Source: Mucilaginibacter sp. UR6-1
GTDB lineage: Bacteria > Bacteroidota > Bacteroidia > Sphingobacteriales > Sphingobacteriaceae
NCBI RefSeq assembly: GCF_020880975.1
Contig: NZ_JAJIWP010000001.1
Span: forward strand, 1-64,000
Length of the DNA stretch: 64,000 nucleotides
Direction of reading: 5' to 3'
The position numbers and the translations under genes were made by a program. Positions 8,309 to 18,100 of this stretch are shown piece by piece (the stretch's first letter is position 1; the number at the start of each line of letters is the position of its first letter). The notes under the pieces are model-generated. The model worked only from the letters and a program-made list of their open reading frames with translations, was not told where the DNA came from and did no database searches.

Positions 8309-9130
8309 ATGAAAATAACATACATACATTTTTTAGGAACATTGATGCTGGCTGCAATCGGCCTTACATCATGCGAGAAGGTGATCGATGTAGATATAAA
8401 GGAATCGGCCAGCCAACTGGTAATTGAAGGTACTGTGGTTGATGATGCTGATATGCAAACTATCAAACTCTCGCGCTCGGTATCCTATACCGAAGATAAT
8501 ACTTATCCGCCGGTTACAGGCGCGCAGGTAGTAGTTACTGATAGCCAGGGCAATGAGCATGATTTTGTAGAGCGCATACCCGGCGTGTACATCAGCTCAT
8601 TTAAAGGGCAGCCAAATATAACGTATACCATGCGGGTAAAGGTTAACGGGAATGACTATACCGCCCAATCAACTATGCCACGCCCGGTAGAACTCGACTC
8701 GCTGAGTGTAACCGAAATTACCTTTGGCGGTGAAGACCGCAAGGTGGTGGCCGTGCACTATAAAGACCCGGCAGACGAGGTTAATCAATACCGGTTTGTT
8801 ATGTGGGTTAACGGCACGCAAACCCGCCGTGTATATGCCAATAACGACAGGCTAACCAACGGTAACGATGTTAAAGATCAGCTTTTTTACAGCAGCGATG
8901 ATGATAACGAAGAAATAAACGATGGTGATGTGGTAGAAGTAGAAATGCAAAGCATCGATGAACCGTTATATAAATACTGGGTAACCCTGGCCGACCAAAG
9001 CCAGAACGGGCCGGGCGGTGGTGTAACGCCAGGTAACCCACCTACCAATGTCAGCAATGGAGCGTTGGGATATTTTAGCGCCCACGTATCACGCAAAAAA
9101 ACAATTACCATACGCGGAAATGGTCAGTAA
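8309..9130 (+). CDS. DUF4249 outer membrane lipoprotein
   Basis: The 273-residue protein has a lipoprotein signal with lipobox LTSC (Cys22) followed by EKVIDVDI and the typical opening LVIEGTVVDD of DUF4249. The family is almost confined to Bacteroidota and sits next to TonB-dependent receptors, where it is thought to be an extracellular accessory lipoprotein. Here it starts 5 bases after the receptor stop, so the two form an operon. The 3' end overlaps the convergent GH19 gene by 7 bases. Function beyond partnership is unknown. Confidence 0.88.
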   Translation: MKITYIHFLGTLMLAAIGLTSCEKVIDVDIKESASQLVIEGTVVDDADMQTIKLSRSVSYTEDNTYPPVTGAQVVVTDSQGNEHDFVERIPGVYISSFKGQPNITYTMRVKVNGNDYTAQSTMPRPVELDSLSVTEITFGGEDRKVVAVHYKDPADEVNQYRFVMWVNGTQTRRVYANNDRLTNGNDVKDQLFYSSDDDNEEINDGDVVEVEMQSIDEPLYKYWVTLADQSQNGPGGGVTPGNPPTNVSNGALGYFSAHVSRKKTITIRGNGQ

Positions 9131-10110
9131 GCGTAGGCTTGCATACTGCCGCATGAGCATGCGCAATTATTGTCGGCAGCGCCAAGTTGTTTTAAAAAGT
9201 GCCGGTAAAAACCTATACGGTCCTGCATATTGGTTTGCCCGTCGCCTTTACCGCATTCTACGGCACCATTAACAATATTGATAGTACTGCCAAAGCCTGG
9301 TACACGGCCTTTAGCTTTTTCAGTTGTGGCAGGCTGCCATTTGCCGCATATGGCATCATGCGCTGATGGTTTAGGCGATTGCGGTGTCATCCAAAAATAA
9401 ATAGCCGTTTTAAACGCCACTACGGCATCCTGTTCTATCAGTTCGGGATTATTCAGCAGGGTTTCCTTATTGCCGAATATGCAATGCGAGGCATAGCCAT
9501 AGTTGCCGTTGTAGCTTAGTTGTAACGGCCCTCGGCCGTAATATTTTTTGCCTTTTACAGGTGGGTACTCGTCATTAGGCACCACGTAAGGCAGTGTGGT
9601 GTCAGCCTCGGTTTTCAGCATCAGGCCATCATTATACTTGCCGTTAATGCCATGGCGGGTTTCATGGGCTATATGGGCGAAAAAGGCAGCCACTTCACGT
9701 TTGTTGATGGCGGCATCCTTTTCGTTACAAAACAAGCCGTAATCAATATAATAAACACTATCGGGCTTTGAGCGGGCCCAATCTTCATTGAAGCCCTCAT
9801 CCTGCCTGGTAACGGTGGTTTTACCGGTCTTTTTATCGGTACGTGCCATTTGCAGGGCTTGATAGGCGCGCCTGGTGATCTTTATTTTAATGGCTGCCAT
9901 CTCATCAATCGCCTGCATAAAAGCTTTGTATGTATAAAATCTATCCCGGTTAGGAAACAGCGCGTTAAATTGCTGCTCGGTTAACAGGCCGGATTGTTTT
10001 GCGTCAGATAGTTTTGTAGTACCGGCAGATCGGTTGCCACAGCTAAAGCTGAGCGCAATAAGCAGCAGGGGGATCAGTATAAATGGTTTGAACGGCGCTT
10101 GTAGTGTCAT
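9124..10110 (-). CDS. GH19 chitinase-like lipoprotein
   Basis: This 328-residue protein carries a lipoprotein signal with lipobox SFSC (Cys24). Its body matches glycoside hydrolase family 19: FFAHIAHETRHG contains the catalytic acid Glu150, and YYGRGPLQLSYNGNYG is the family signature for the substrate cleft. GH19 enzymes cleave beta-1,4 links in chitin and, in some bacterial members, peptidoglycan. Lipid anchoring suggests action at the cell envelope or on the cell surface. The gene is convergent with the DUF4249 gene and overlaps its end by 7 bases. Confidence 0.85.
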   Translation of the reverse strand: MTLQAPFKPFILIPLLLIALSFSCGNRSAGTTKLSDAKQSGLLTEQQFNALFPNRDRFYTYKAFMQAIDEMAAIKIKITRRAYQALQMARTDKKTGKTTVTRQDEGFNEDWARSKPDSVYYIDYGLFCNEKDAAINKREVAAFFAHIAHETRHGINGKYNDGLMLKTEADTTLPYVVPNDEYPPVKGKKYYGRGPLQLSYNGNYGYASHCIFGNKETLLNNPELIEQDAVVAFKTAIYFWMTPQSPKPSAHDAICGKWQPATTEKAKGRVPGFGSTINIVNGAVECGKGDGQTNMQDRIGFYRHFLKQLGAADNNCACSCGSMQAYAY

Positions 10111-10191
10111 GATGGTTAAATGTAAACATTTGGCAAATTATTCACATTGATAATAATAACAGCTTGTAAATTGTTTAATTGCACCATTGTT

Positions 10192-10740
10192 ATGAAAATT
10201 TATACTAAAACGGGCGATAAGGGTTATACATCATTAATTGGCGGTACACGGGTGCCCAAACATCACCTGCGCATTGAAAGTTATGGTACCGTTGATGAAC
10301 TTAACTCCTATATAGGGCTCATACGTGATCAGGCTATTAATACGCACTACCAGGACGTGCTTAAAACCGTGCAGGACAGGCTTTTCACCATCGGTGCTTC
10401 GCTGGCCGCTGACCCTGAACGTTCAAAAATGGTACTGCCCGATATTAATGAAGGTGATATTGAGCAGCTTGAACTTGAGATTGATGCCATGAACGAAATA
10501 TTGCCGCCCTTAAAACATTTTATATTACCCGGTGGTAGTAATGCCGTATCATTTTGCCACCTGGCCCGTTGTGTATGCCGCCGTGCCGAGAGGGTTGTGG
10601 TGCACCTTGCAGATGAAAGCAGGGTGGATGATAAGGTAATGGTTTACCTGAACAGGCTGAGTGACTACCTTTTTACCCTGGCGCGCAAGGTTGGGTTTGA
10701 TGCACAGGTGCCTGAAAATCAATGGTTACCAAGAGAATAA
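10192..10740 (+). CDS. PduO-type cob(I)alamin adenosyltransferase
   Basis: The 182-residue protein transfers the 5'-deoxyadenosyl group from ATP to cob(I)alamin, making adenosylcobalamin. It opens with MKIYTKTGDKGYTSLIGG, the ATP-binding N-terminal motif of the PduO family, and carries the helix CHLARCVCRRAERVV with the conserved Arg residues. The first in-frame ATG-like start lies 45 bases further upstream, but the family begins at MKIYTKTGD, so 10192 is used. It is single-domain without the heme-binding PduO C-terminal part. No cobalamin-dependent enzyme is nearby. Confidence 0.92.
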   Translation: MKIYTKTGDKGYTSLIGGTRVPKHHLRIESYGTVDELNSYIGLIRDQAINTHYQDVLKTVQDRLFTIGASLAADPERSKMVLPDINEGDIEQLELEIDAMNEILPPLKHFILPGGSNAVSFCHLARCVCRRAERVVVHLADESRVDDKVMVYLNRLSDYLFTLARKVGFDAQVPENQWLPRE

Positions 10741-10757
10741 AAAATGTGAAAAAAAAT

Positions 10758-10790
10758 ATTGATAATCAATTTTAAAATATTATACTTTTG
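10758..10790 (+). promoter_or_regulatory. Promoter of the DUF2795 gene
   Basis: TTG at 10759-10761 and TACTTTTG at 10783-10790 are separated by 21 bases, close to the Bacteroidota -33/-7 arrangement. The start codon follows 36 bases later. Confidence 0.55.
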
Positions 10791-10826
10791 CGAAATTGTT
10801 AATAACATTAAAAAACCTATATAGAT

Positions 10827-11048
10827 ATGTATTGGACACTTGAACTTGCTTCGCATCTGGAAGATGCACCATGGCCGGCTACTAAAGATGAATTAATTGA
10901 TTACGCTATACGCTCGGGCGCCCCGGTTGAAGTGATCGAGAACTTACAGGCACTTGAGGATGATGGCGAACCGTATGAAAATATTGAAGAGATTTGGCCT
11001 GATTACCCTACAAAAGACGATTTCTTTTTCAACGAAGACGAATATTAA
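10827..11048 (+). CDS. DUF2795 small acidic protein
   Basis: A 73-residue, very acidic protein. It shows the DUF2795 pattern: a WPATKDELIDYAIRSGAP helix, then a second helix (VIENLQALEDDGEPY) and an acidic aromatic tail. Proteins of this type are common in Bacteroidota and are strongly expressed, but no function is established. A good promoter precedes it and no obvious operon partner follows. Confidence 0.85.
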   Translation: MYWTLELASHLEDAPWPATKDELIDYAIRSGAPVEVIENLQALEDDGEPYENIEEIWPDYPTKDDFFFNEDEY

Positions 11049-11175
11049 AAGCTGCTGATCAGTATTTAAACCTTTTGTAAAGTTATTTTAAAAAAATCAA
11101 CACTTTTTGGAATGATTTTAGTTTGATAGATATTAACAATACTATTTAAACATTTATCAACTAAAACTTAATAAC

Positions 11176-11322
11176 ATGAGAGGTTTATTGTACATTATCG
11201 CAGTCATCCTGGTAATAGGCTGGATATTCGGATTCTTTTTTAACCACGCGGGCAGTTTGATCCACGTACTTTTAGTGATCGCGATCATCGCTTTACTATT
11301 AGGCGTTATCAGGCGAGCGTAA
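11176..11322 (+). CDS. lmo0937-type small membrane protein
   Basis: A 48-residue protein starting MRGLLYIIAVILVIGWIFGF, with two hydrophobic helices separated by a short loop containing FFNHAGSLIHVLL and a basic tail VIRRA. The pattern W-x-x-GFF-x-x-x-x-G-x-L-I-H-x-L-L-V-I-A matches the lmo0937 family of tiny two-helix membrane proteins, often stress-induced. No function is established. A hairpin terminator follows within about 30 bases. Confidence 0.85.
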   Translation: MRGLLYIIAVILVIGWIFGFFFNHAGSLIHVLLVIAIIALLLGVIRRA

Positions 11323-11352
11323 ATTCTTAAAAAAGGATTATAGCACATACAT

Positions 11353-11386
11353 AAAAGCCATTCCTGTTTACGGGGATGGCTTTTTG
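11353..11386. terminator. Bidirectional terminator, lmo0937-type gene / ispD
   Basis: Arms aaaagccat (11353-11361) and atggctttt (11376-11384) form a stem. A run of T follows on the plus strand, and the minus strand also ends in TTTT. It overlaps the ispD stop codon. Confidence 0.7.
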
Positions 11387-12054
11387 CTTAACAGTATTTC
11401 GGCAATGGCAATATCAGCAGGGTAGGTGATCTTGATATTGGTATCATTCCCTTCAACCAGGTTAATGGTATAGCCTGCCGCTTCAACCACGCTGGCATCA
11501 TCAGTAAAACTATCGTTGTAGGGCTGTTGGTAAGCCTCCTGTAATTGCCGGTAGGTAAATGTTTGGGGTGTTTGTACAAGGTATATCTCATCGCGTACCA
11601 AAGCGGTTGATAAACCATTCTTAACCCGCCTTACGGAATCGCGGCTTTTAACGGCCACTACGGCATTACCATGCTTTTGGGTATGCTGGTAGGCGTGGTC
11701 TATCACATCGGGGCTTGTAAGAGGCCTGACAGCATCGTGCACGGCAATCAAAGCATCTACATCATCAACCGTATCAAACCCATTTTTAACCGAATGGAAG
11801 CGTGTGCTGCCTCCGGCTACTACGCTGTGCGGTACGTTAAACTTATGCCTTTCGCAAAGGCCGGCCCAGTAAGCATGAAAATCGGGGTGCATCACCACTA
11901 TAAGCCGGGGTTTAGCGGCGCTGTTGCTAAAAGCCTCCAATGTGTAAAACATCAGCGGGCGGCCGTTAAGCAGTAAAAATTGTTTCGGCAAAGCCGATTG
12001 CATACGTGTGCCCGATCCTCCGGCTACTATTATGGCGTAATTTGTTGCTTGCAT
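11368..12054 (-). CDS. ispD: 2-C-methyl-D-erythritol 4-phosphate cytidylyltransferase
   Basis: IspD joins CTP and MEP to give CDP-methylerythritol in the non-mevalonate isoprenoid pathway. The 228-residue protein shows the nucleotide-binding start AIIVAGGSGTRMQSALPKQF with the conserved Arg and Lys, the VHDAVRPLTSPDVI segment, and the late TDDASVVEAAG segment. Length matches stand-alone IspD. It is separated from queA upstream on the same strand by a terminator hairpin, so it is probably transcribed on its own. Confidence 0.93.
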   Translation of the reverse strand: MQATNYAIIVAGGSGTRMQSALPKQFLLLNGRPLMFYTLEAFSNSAAKPRLIVVMHPDFHAYWAGLCERHKFNVPHSVVAGGSTRFHSVKNGFDTVDDVDALIAVHDAVRPLTSPDVIDHAYQHTQKHGNAVVAVKSRDSVRRVKNGLSTALVRDEIYLVQTPQTFTYRQLQEAYQQPYNDSFTDDASVVEAAGYTINLVEGNDTNIKITYPADIAIAEILLSKKPSP

Positions 12055-12094
12055 ATTTTAAACCGGGCTTTAGCCCATGCAAATATGTGTAAAC

Positions 12095-12128
12095 AAAAAA
12101 AGAGAGATGGTACACATCTCTCTTTTTT
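12095..12128. terminator. Terminator between queA and ispD
   Basis: Near-perfect hairpin with arms aaaaaagagagatg and catctctcttttt and a short loop. On the minus strand it ends queA transcripts with a T-run. The sequence is symmetrical, so it can work both ways. Confidence 0.8.
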
Positions 12129-12147
12129 ATCGGTCAATTAAAAAATA

Positions 12148-13197
12148 TTATATGATCAGCATGGCATCGCCGTAGCTGTAAAAGCGGTATTTCTCTTTAA
12201 CGGCAACTTCATACGCGTTCATTACATGCTCATAGCCACCAAACGCGCATATCATCATCAACAAGGTCGACTCCGGTGTATGGAAGTTGGTGATCATTGA
12301 ATTAGCGATGCTGAACTCGTACGGCGGGAAAATGAATTTGCTCGTCCAGTCGTTAGCTGCTTTAAGCGTTTTATTGGCCGATACTGATGATTCAATGGTA
12401 CGCATACTGGTGGTACCAACGGCACAAACACGTTTTTTACGCTCAATACCACGGTTTACAATATCAGCTTGTTTTTGCTCGATGATAAATTGCTCCGAGT
12501 CCATTTTGTGCTTGGTCAAATCTTCAACCTCTACCTGGCGAAAAGTGCCTAAACCAACGTGCAATGTCACCTCCGCAAATTCAACACCTTTAAGTTCAAG
12601 GCGTTTCATCAGTTCGCGGCTAAAGTGTAAACCGGCAGTAGGGGCGGCTACGGCACCTTCGTTTTTAGCGAAAATGGTTTGGTAGCGCTCTTTATCTTCG
12701 GCAGTGGCTTTGCGTTTTATGTATTTAGGCAGTGGTGTTTCACCTAATATCTCTACGTTACGGCGGAATTCCTCATCAGTACCATCAAATAAAAAGCGGA
12801 TAGTGCGGCCTCGTGAGGTGGTGTTATCAACAACCTCGGCTATCAGCAGGTCGTCATCGCCAAAGTAAAGCTTGTTACCAACGCGAATTTTACGTGCCGG
12901 ATCAACCAAAACGTCCCATAAACGCAGCTCTTTATTCAATTCGCGCAGCAGGAAAACTTCGATGGTAGCGCCTGTTTTTTCTTTATTTCCGTATAAACGG
13001 GCAGGGAATACCTTGGTGTTGTTCAGGATCATAACATCCTGATCGTCAAAATAATCCAATACGTCCTTGAATATCTTATGTTCAATTTTGCCTGTTTCGC
13101 GGTGCAGCACCATCAACCTTGACTCGTCGCGTTTTTCCGACGGCGTATGGGCTACTAATGATTCGGGTAAATTGAATTTAAACTGAGATAATTTCAT
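12148..13197 (-). CDS. queA: tRNA preQ1(34) S-adenosylmethionine ribosyltransferase-isomerase
   Basis: QueA transfers the ribosyl part of SAM to preQ1 at the tRNA wobble position and makes epoxyqueuosine. The 349-residue protein shows family landmarks: [19 protein letters not shown] at the N-terminus, [35 protein letters not shown] and [15 protein letters not shown] near the C-terminus. Length is normal. It is a single gene with a -7 promoter element directly upstream and a terminator downstream. Confidence 0.95.
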   Translation of the reverse strand: MKLSQFKFNLPESLVAHTPSEKRDESRLMVLHRETGKIEHKIFKDVLDYFDDQDVMILNNTKVFPARLYGNKEKTGATIEVFLLRELNKELRLWDVLVDPARKIRVGNKLYFGDDDLLIAEVVDNTTSRGRTIRFLFDGTDEEFRRNVEILGETPLPKYIKRKATAEDKERYQTIFAKNEGAVAAPTAGLHFSRELMKRLELKGVEFAEVTLHVGLGTFRQVEVEDLTKHKMDSEQFIIEQKQADIVNRGIERKKRVCAVGTTSMRTIESSVSANKTLKAANDWTSKFIFPPYEFSIANSMITNFHTPESTLLMMICAFGGYEHVMNAYEVAVKEKYRFYSYGDAMLII

Positions 13198-13225
13198 ATT
13201 ATATTCTTATTGGATTTTCAGGGCG

Positions 13226-13233
13226 CAAATGTA
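13226..13233 (-). promoter_or_regulatory. queA -7 promoter element
   Basis: The minus strand reads TACATTTG, matching TAnnTTTG, 28 bases upstream of the queA ATG. No clear -33 element is seen. Confidence 0.45.
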
Positions 13234-13360
13234 CGAAAAAATTTATTAGTAATGTTTAACAGATAATTAGGTGCTTTTGTGTGAGCGATATGCACAAATT
13301 AATTTAAATTTATTGTAACCAAATGGATGGGCGTATGTCTAAAAACCAATAACTGCCATT

Positions 13361-14608
13361 ATGCTATTTTTAAAACTGTTTCGCGAGAGCTTTTTGTTTG
13401 CTTATGATGCCCTTACGCAAAACAAACTGCGCACACTGCTATCCTTATTGGGGGTAACTATAGGTATCTTTACCATCATCGCCGTATTTTCGGCGGTTGA
13501 CACATTGCGCAATAACCTGCAAAGCAGCGTAAACAAGCTGGGTAACAATAGTATATACATCCAAAAATGGCCATGGATATTCGGCAGCGATTACCCGTGG
13601 TGGAAGTTTATACAACGCCCTGTGCCTAATATGCACGATTATGAGGAGCTTAAAAAGCGCAGCCAAACTGCTGCCGCAGTATCTTTTGAGATATATATTG
13701 ACAGCCGGAAGGTAAAATACAAAAGCAATACGGTTGATGGCGCTACACTATATGCCGTATCTCACGAGCATGCCGAGGTATATAATTACGAGTACCAGGA
13801 TGGCCGCTATTTTACCGATATGGAATCGCGCTCGGGTGCGCCGGTTACCGTTATCGGGTACGAGATAGCCAGCCACCTTTTCCCGGCGGGTGATGCCATG
13901 GGCAAGCAGATCAAGATCATGGGGCGATATGTTACCGTGATAGGCGTGTTTAAAAAGGAGGGAGATGACATGCTGGGTATTTCGGCAGATAAAGAGGTTT
14001 TACTGCCGCTCAACTTTTGCCGCAACCTGATAGATATTAAATCTGAAAAATACCAGCCGCAAATTGTGGTAAAGGGCAAAACCGGCATAGCCGAGGAGGA
14101 GGTGGAAAGCGAGTTGCGCGGTGTAATGCGCTCTATACGCCGTATTGGCCCCGGTAAGGAAGATAACTTCGCGCTTAATAAATCAACCCTGTTATCTAAC
14201 CAGTTAGATTCGTTGTTTGGTATAATCAACCTCGCGGGTTTGTTTATCGGCGGTTTTTCAATACTGGTGGGTGGCTTTGGTATAGCCAATATTATGTTTG
14301 TATCGGTTAAGGAGCGTACCAATATCATCGGTATACAGAAATCATTGGGGGCTAAAAACTATTTCATATTATTGCAGTTTTTAATTGAAGCCATAACACT
14401 GTGCCTTATGGGCGGGGTTATTGGTTTGATGTTGGTATACCTGGTATCGCTGGCTGTAAAAGGAGCTGCTGATATTGAAATTGTGATCGGAACGAAAAAC
14501 ATTATGATAGGTGTGTTCGGATCATTAGCTATCGGTATAATTTCCGGAATTGTTCCGGCGCTTAGCGCGGCCAGGCTTAACCCGGTAGATGCCATACGTT
14601 CAAACTGA
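13361..14608 (+). CDS. MacB/FtsX-type ABC transporter permease
   Basis: The 415-residue membrane protein has one N-terminal transmembrane helix (around LLSLLGVTIGIFTIIAVFSA), a large periplasmic MacB-PCD domain (about residues 45-275) and three C-terminal helices forming the FtsX domain (GFGIANIMFVSVKERTNIIG). The ending ALSAARLNPVDAIR is typical. Such permeases work with a separate ATPase and often a periplasmic adaptor; neither is adjacent here, so the ATPase must come from elsewhere. It lies 24 bases ahead of a DUF3347 lipoprotein gene on the same strand. Confidence 0.88.
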   Translation: MLFLKLFRESFLFAYDALTQNKLRTLLSLLGVTIGIFTIIAVFSAVDTLRNNLQSSVNKLGNNSIYIQKWPWIFGSDYPWWKFIQRPVPNMHDYEELKKRSQTAAAVSFEIYIDSRKVKYKSNTVDGATLYAVSHEHAEVYNYEYQDGRYFTDMESRSGAPVTVIGYEIASHLFPAGDAMGKQIKIMGRYVTVIGVFKKEGDDMLGISADKEVLLPLNFCRNLIDIKSEKYQPQIVVKGKTGIAEEEVESELRGVMRSIRRIGPGKEDNFALNKSTLLSNQLDSLFGIINLAGLFIGGFSILVGGFGIANIMFVSVKERTNIIGIQKSLGAKNYFILLQFLIEAITLCLMGGVIGLMLVYLVSLAVKGAADIEIVIGTKNIMIGVFGSLAIGIISGIVPALSAARLNPVDAIRSN

Positions 14609-14632
14609 AAGGCTGTTAAACTCATCCCCAAA

Positions 14633-15169
14633 ATGAAAAGATACTTTATTACAGCCGCCGTTGCCGCCATGTTTATGGCCGCGGCCTGCAACCAAACACC
14701 TTCAAAACAATCGGCAGAAGGTACCGAAAATACAACCCTTGCCGATACCGCCGCTTTGGCTAAAGCAACAGACCCGGATAAGAACAACGTGTCTGAAGTG
14801 TTAACCTCATACATCGCGTTAAAAAATGATCTTGTTAAGTCAGATGGTGCGGCGAGCAAAAAAAGCGCCGCTAAACTGCAGCAGGAACTTATTGAGGTTA
14901 AAGGCTGCTCAGAAGCGGCAACCCTGGCAGGTGAAATTGCCGCTACCGATAAGGTTGACGAACAGCGTAAAGCGTTTTTAACGCTGAGCAAGGATGTGAT
15001 CACACTGGCTAAGGGTATTAAAACCGGCAAACCATCATTTGTAGCTTTTTGCCCGATGGCCAATGAGGGTAAGGGCGGCTACTGGCTGTCAGAAGCTAAA
15101 GAGATAAAAAACCCGTATTACGGCGATGCCATGCTTGAGTGCGGTGAGGTAAAAGAGGAGTTGCAATAA
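14633..15169 (+). CDS. DUF3347 lipoprotein
   Basis: The 178-residue protein has a lipoprotein signal (AAAC, Cys19) and a Ser/Thr-rich linker. The folded domain matches DUF3347: YIALKNDLVKSDG, a helical middle, then FVAFCPMANEGKGGYWLS and NPYYGDAMLECGEV. The conserved Cys, Met and His-poor pattern of this domain is found at the ends of copper and other heavy-metal efflux adaptors in Bacteroidota, so a periplasmic metal-binding role is plausible but unproven. It follows the ABC permease closely, suggesting an operon. Confidence 0.82.
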   Translation: MKRYFITAAVAAMFMAAACNQTPSKQSAEGTENTTLADTAALAKATDPDKNNVSEVLTSYIALKNDLVKSDGAASKKSAAKLQQELIEVKGCSEAATLAGEIAATDKVDEQRKAFLTLSKDVITLAKGIKTGKPSFVAFCPMANEGKGGYWLSEAKEIKNPYYGDAMLECGEVKEELQ

Positions 15170-15183
15170 ACTCCTCACCATAT

Positions 15184-18100
15184 TTACACACGTGGCTTAC
15201 GGTGTTTAGCTACTTTTTCAAAAAGGGTTTCGGGTAAAAAGGGTTTGGTGAGGTAATCATCCATGCCGGCATCAAAAGCCTTGTTGTAAGTATCCGGCAT
15301 GGCATCAGCCGTAAGGGCGATAACGGGCACATCAGGATGATTTAGCTTGATTAAGCGTGTGGCCTCAAACCCGTCCATCACCGGCATTTGCAGGTCCATA
15401 ATAATCATGCTGTAAGTTTTCTCTCCAGTCATTTTAACAGCTATTTCGCCATTAGTGGCCTCATCAACATTAGCGCGCCATTTGCGCAAAAACTTCGACG
15501 CGATAAGCAGGTTCATCTTATTATCATCTACCACCAGTATATGTACATCGCTCAGGTCATGAGAGAGTGCCTGTGCGGGTGTGCTTTGCGTAGCTAAAGA
15601 GTTATCAGGTACTACTTCAAAAGGTATCTCAATAGTGAATTTTGTACCTGTATTGAGCGCGCTGATCACATCAATACTGCCTTTATGCAGGTTTACCAAC
15701 CGTTTTGTTATAGCAAGCCCAAGGCCGGTACCCCCAAAGGTATTTTGGTGGTGCATATCCTGCACAAAGGGGTCAAATATATCGGGCAGGCTTTCCGGCG
15801 CTATACCTATGCCGGTGTCCGTTATCGAAAAATGTATGTTAGCCGTATTCTCAGTTTCATTATTACTCTTATCAACCTTGATGGTTACGCTGCCCTGCTG
15901 GGTAAATTTAATACTGTTGCTTATCAGGTTATTCAGTATCTGGCTCAGGCGTACAGGGTCTGCCATTACCTGATCGGGCAGCAAGCTGTCTGTTATCAGC
16001 TTTAGTTCAATACCTTGCTGGCTTGCCCGCGGCAAAAATGATTGCCATATGTTTTGGGTAAGCTGCTTTAAATTTACAGGCTGTTTTATGAGGTTAAATT
16101 TGCCTGCCTCTATTTTATTATAATCAAGTATATCATTAATAATGGCCAGCAGGTTATCGCCCGAGAATTTGAGGGTATGCAGGTATTCCATCTGCTCGGG
16201 CTTAGGCTCCTCAACCAATAGCAGGTTAGTGATGCCGATAACCGCGTTCATCGGGGTGCGTATCTCGTGGCTCATGGTAGACAGGAAATCCGACTGGAAT
16301 TTAGACGAACGCTCTGCATCCTCCTTGGCTGAGATTAATTCCTCCGTGGCTTTTTGGCGGCTGGTAATATCTTCACCTATCGATGTTATTTCAATCAGGT
16401 TACCATGTTCATCAAAGCTTGTGGTATTTTGCCAGCTTACAATTGCCAGGGTGCCATCACTGCAAATAACCGGGTTTATGTAGTGCGTTTCATAATTGTT
16501 ATGTTCAAGCCAGCCGTTAAGCGTTGGCCTGAATTGTTCGGGCACAAAGTTGTTCACCCAGTTTTGGCCTATAATTTCATCAGCATCGTAACCTAATATG
16601 CCGGCCAGGTGGCTGTTGCAAAACGTTACAATGCCAGCGTCGTTTACGGTTAAAGCCGCCAGTTTAACCCCTTCAAGCACCAGTCGGTATTTGTTCCGGG
16701 TACGTTCAGATTCAAGTTCGGCTTTTTTACGTTCAGATATATCCTGAAGCGTGCCTATAATTTTGCGCAGGGTGCCATCGCGGCGCATAACCTTGCCCAC
16801 AATTAAGCTCAAATGCTTAATGGTGCCGTTTACTGTTATTCGGTATTCAAATGAACGACCAATGGCCAGCGATGGTGTTTTTAACAGCTTGTGCAGCAAC
16901 TGGCGGTCGTCCGGATGTATGTGTTTGAAAAACTGTCGGATAAAGCTTTTTAACGCTCTTTCCCTGTGGTTTATGTTGTATATGTTAATAATCTCGTCAG
17001 ACCAGGAAAAGGTGCTGGTTGCAAACTCAAATTTCCAGTTTCCTATCTTAGCTATGGTTTGCGCCTCAATCAGTTCGGCCCGGCTTATTTTGGCCGATTT
17101 TTCGGACAGGCGTATCTCCGTAATATCCTGTATAACACCCGAAATTCGTTTTAACCTTCCATCGTCATATTTAATGGTTTCACCGCAAATTATTTTAATG
17201 TATTTAAGGTTGCCTTTTTCGGTAATGAGTTTGTGTTCAAATGTTTTATATCCATCCTTACCTAAATGCTGTAAAAAGTAATTAGTTGCCGCAATGTCAT
17301 CAGGGTGAACAAGGGATAGGTAATATTCCTGGTGCGAAAATCCTTCAGGTACAGTGCTTACCTCTAATATATTATAAGCGTTTAACGACCAGTAATTCTC
17401 GGCCGTTGTATCATCATACCACCAGTTGGCCATTTTAGCAATACTTTGTGCCTCAAGCAGGAGCTCCTGGTTAGCTTGCAGTGCCTGTTCATAATCCTTT
17501 TGGCTGGTAATGTCAGTTATCGCTACAGAAATGCGGCCGGTATAATTAGACTGCCTGTCATACACCGGACTTATTTTGGCCGAAAACCATTTATTTATCC
17601 CAAAAATTGATCGGAACTCAACAGAAGTGGCTTCGTGATTATTAATCACAAAATCAATGGCGTTTGATAATGGCCGGCTTTTTTCTTTATCCACCAGGTC
17701 GGCCATCCGGTTATCAAAAAATATATTCGGATCAAAGTGAAGTTGCTTTTTCTCATTGTACCAAATATTTAACGTCTTGCGGTTCTCATCAATCTCAAAT
17801 ACAATATCGTTAATGGAATTGATAAGCGAATGGAGCTGGTTGCGGCTATCGCGCAGTTTTTGTTCGCTATGCACCAGCGAGTGGTTGGTTTTGGTAAGGT
17901 TATCAACCGCTTTTTTAAATTTAAGCCGGTACACCATCCGTACTATAAATATTATGTACCCGGTTATGGTAAACGCTACAAGCAGGCCACCTAATGATGC
18001 CGCGCTGATAGCTGGTTGTGCGGTGTTAAGATAGGCTGCAACTATAAAAATAAAGTTTAACGCGGTGATAGATACAAACTCATATTGCTTGGTGCACAAA

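Noticed and set aside
14359..15063. 234-codon minus-strand open frame
   Set aside because: It is a shadow of the ABC permease end and the DUF3347 gene, which have clear domains on the plus strand.
15581..15973. 130-codon plus-strand open frame
   Set aside because: It lies antisense to the HATPase domain of the hybrid kinase and shows no family features.
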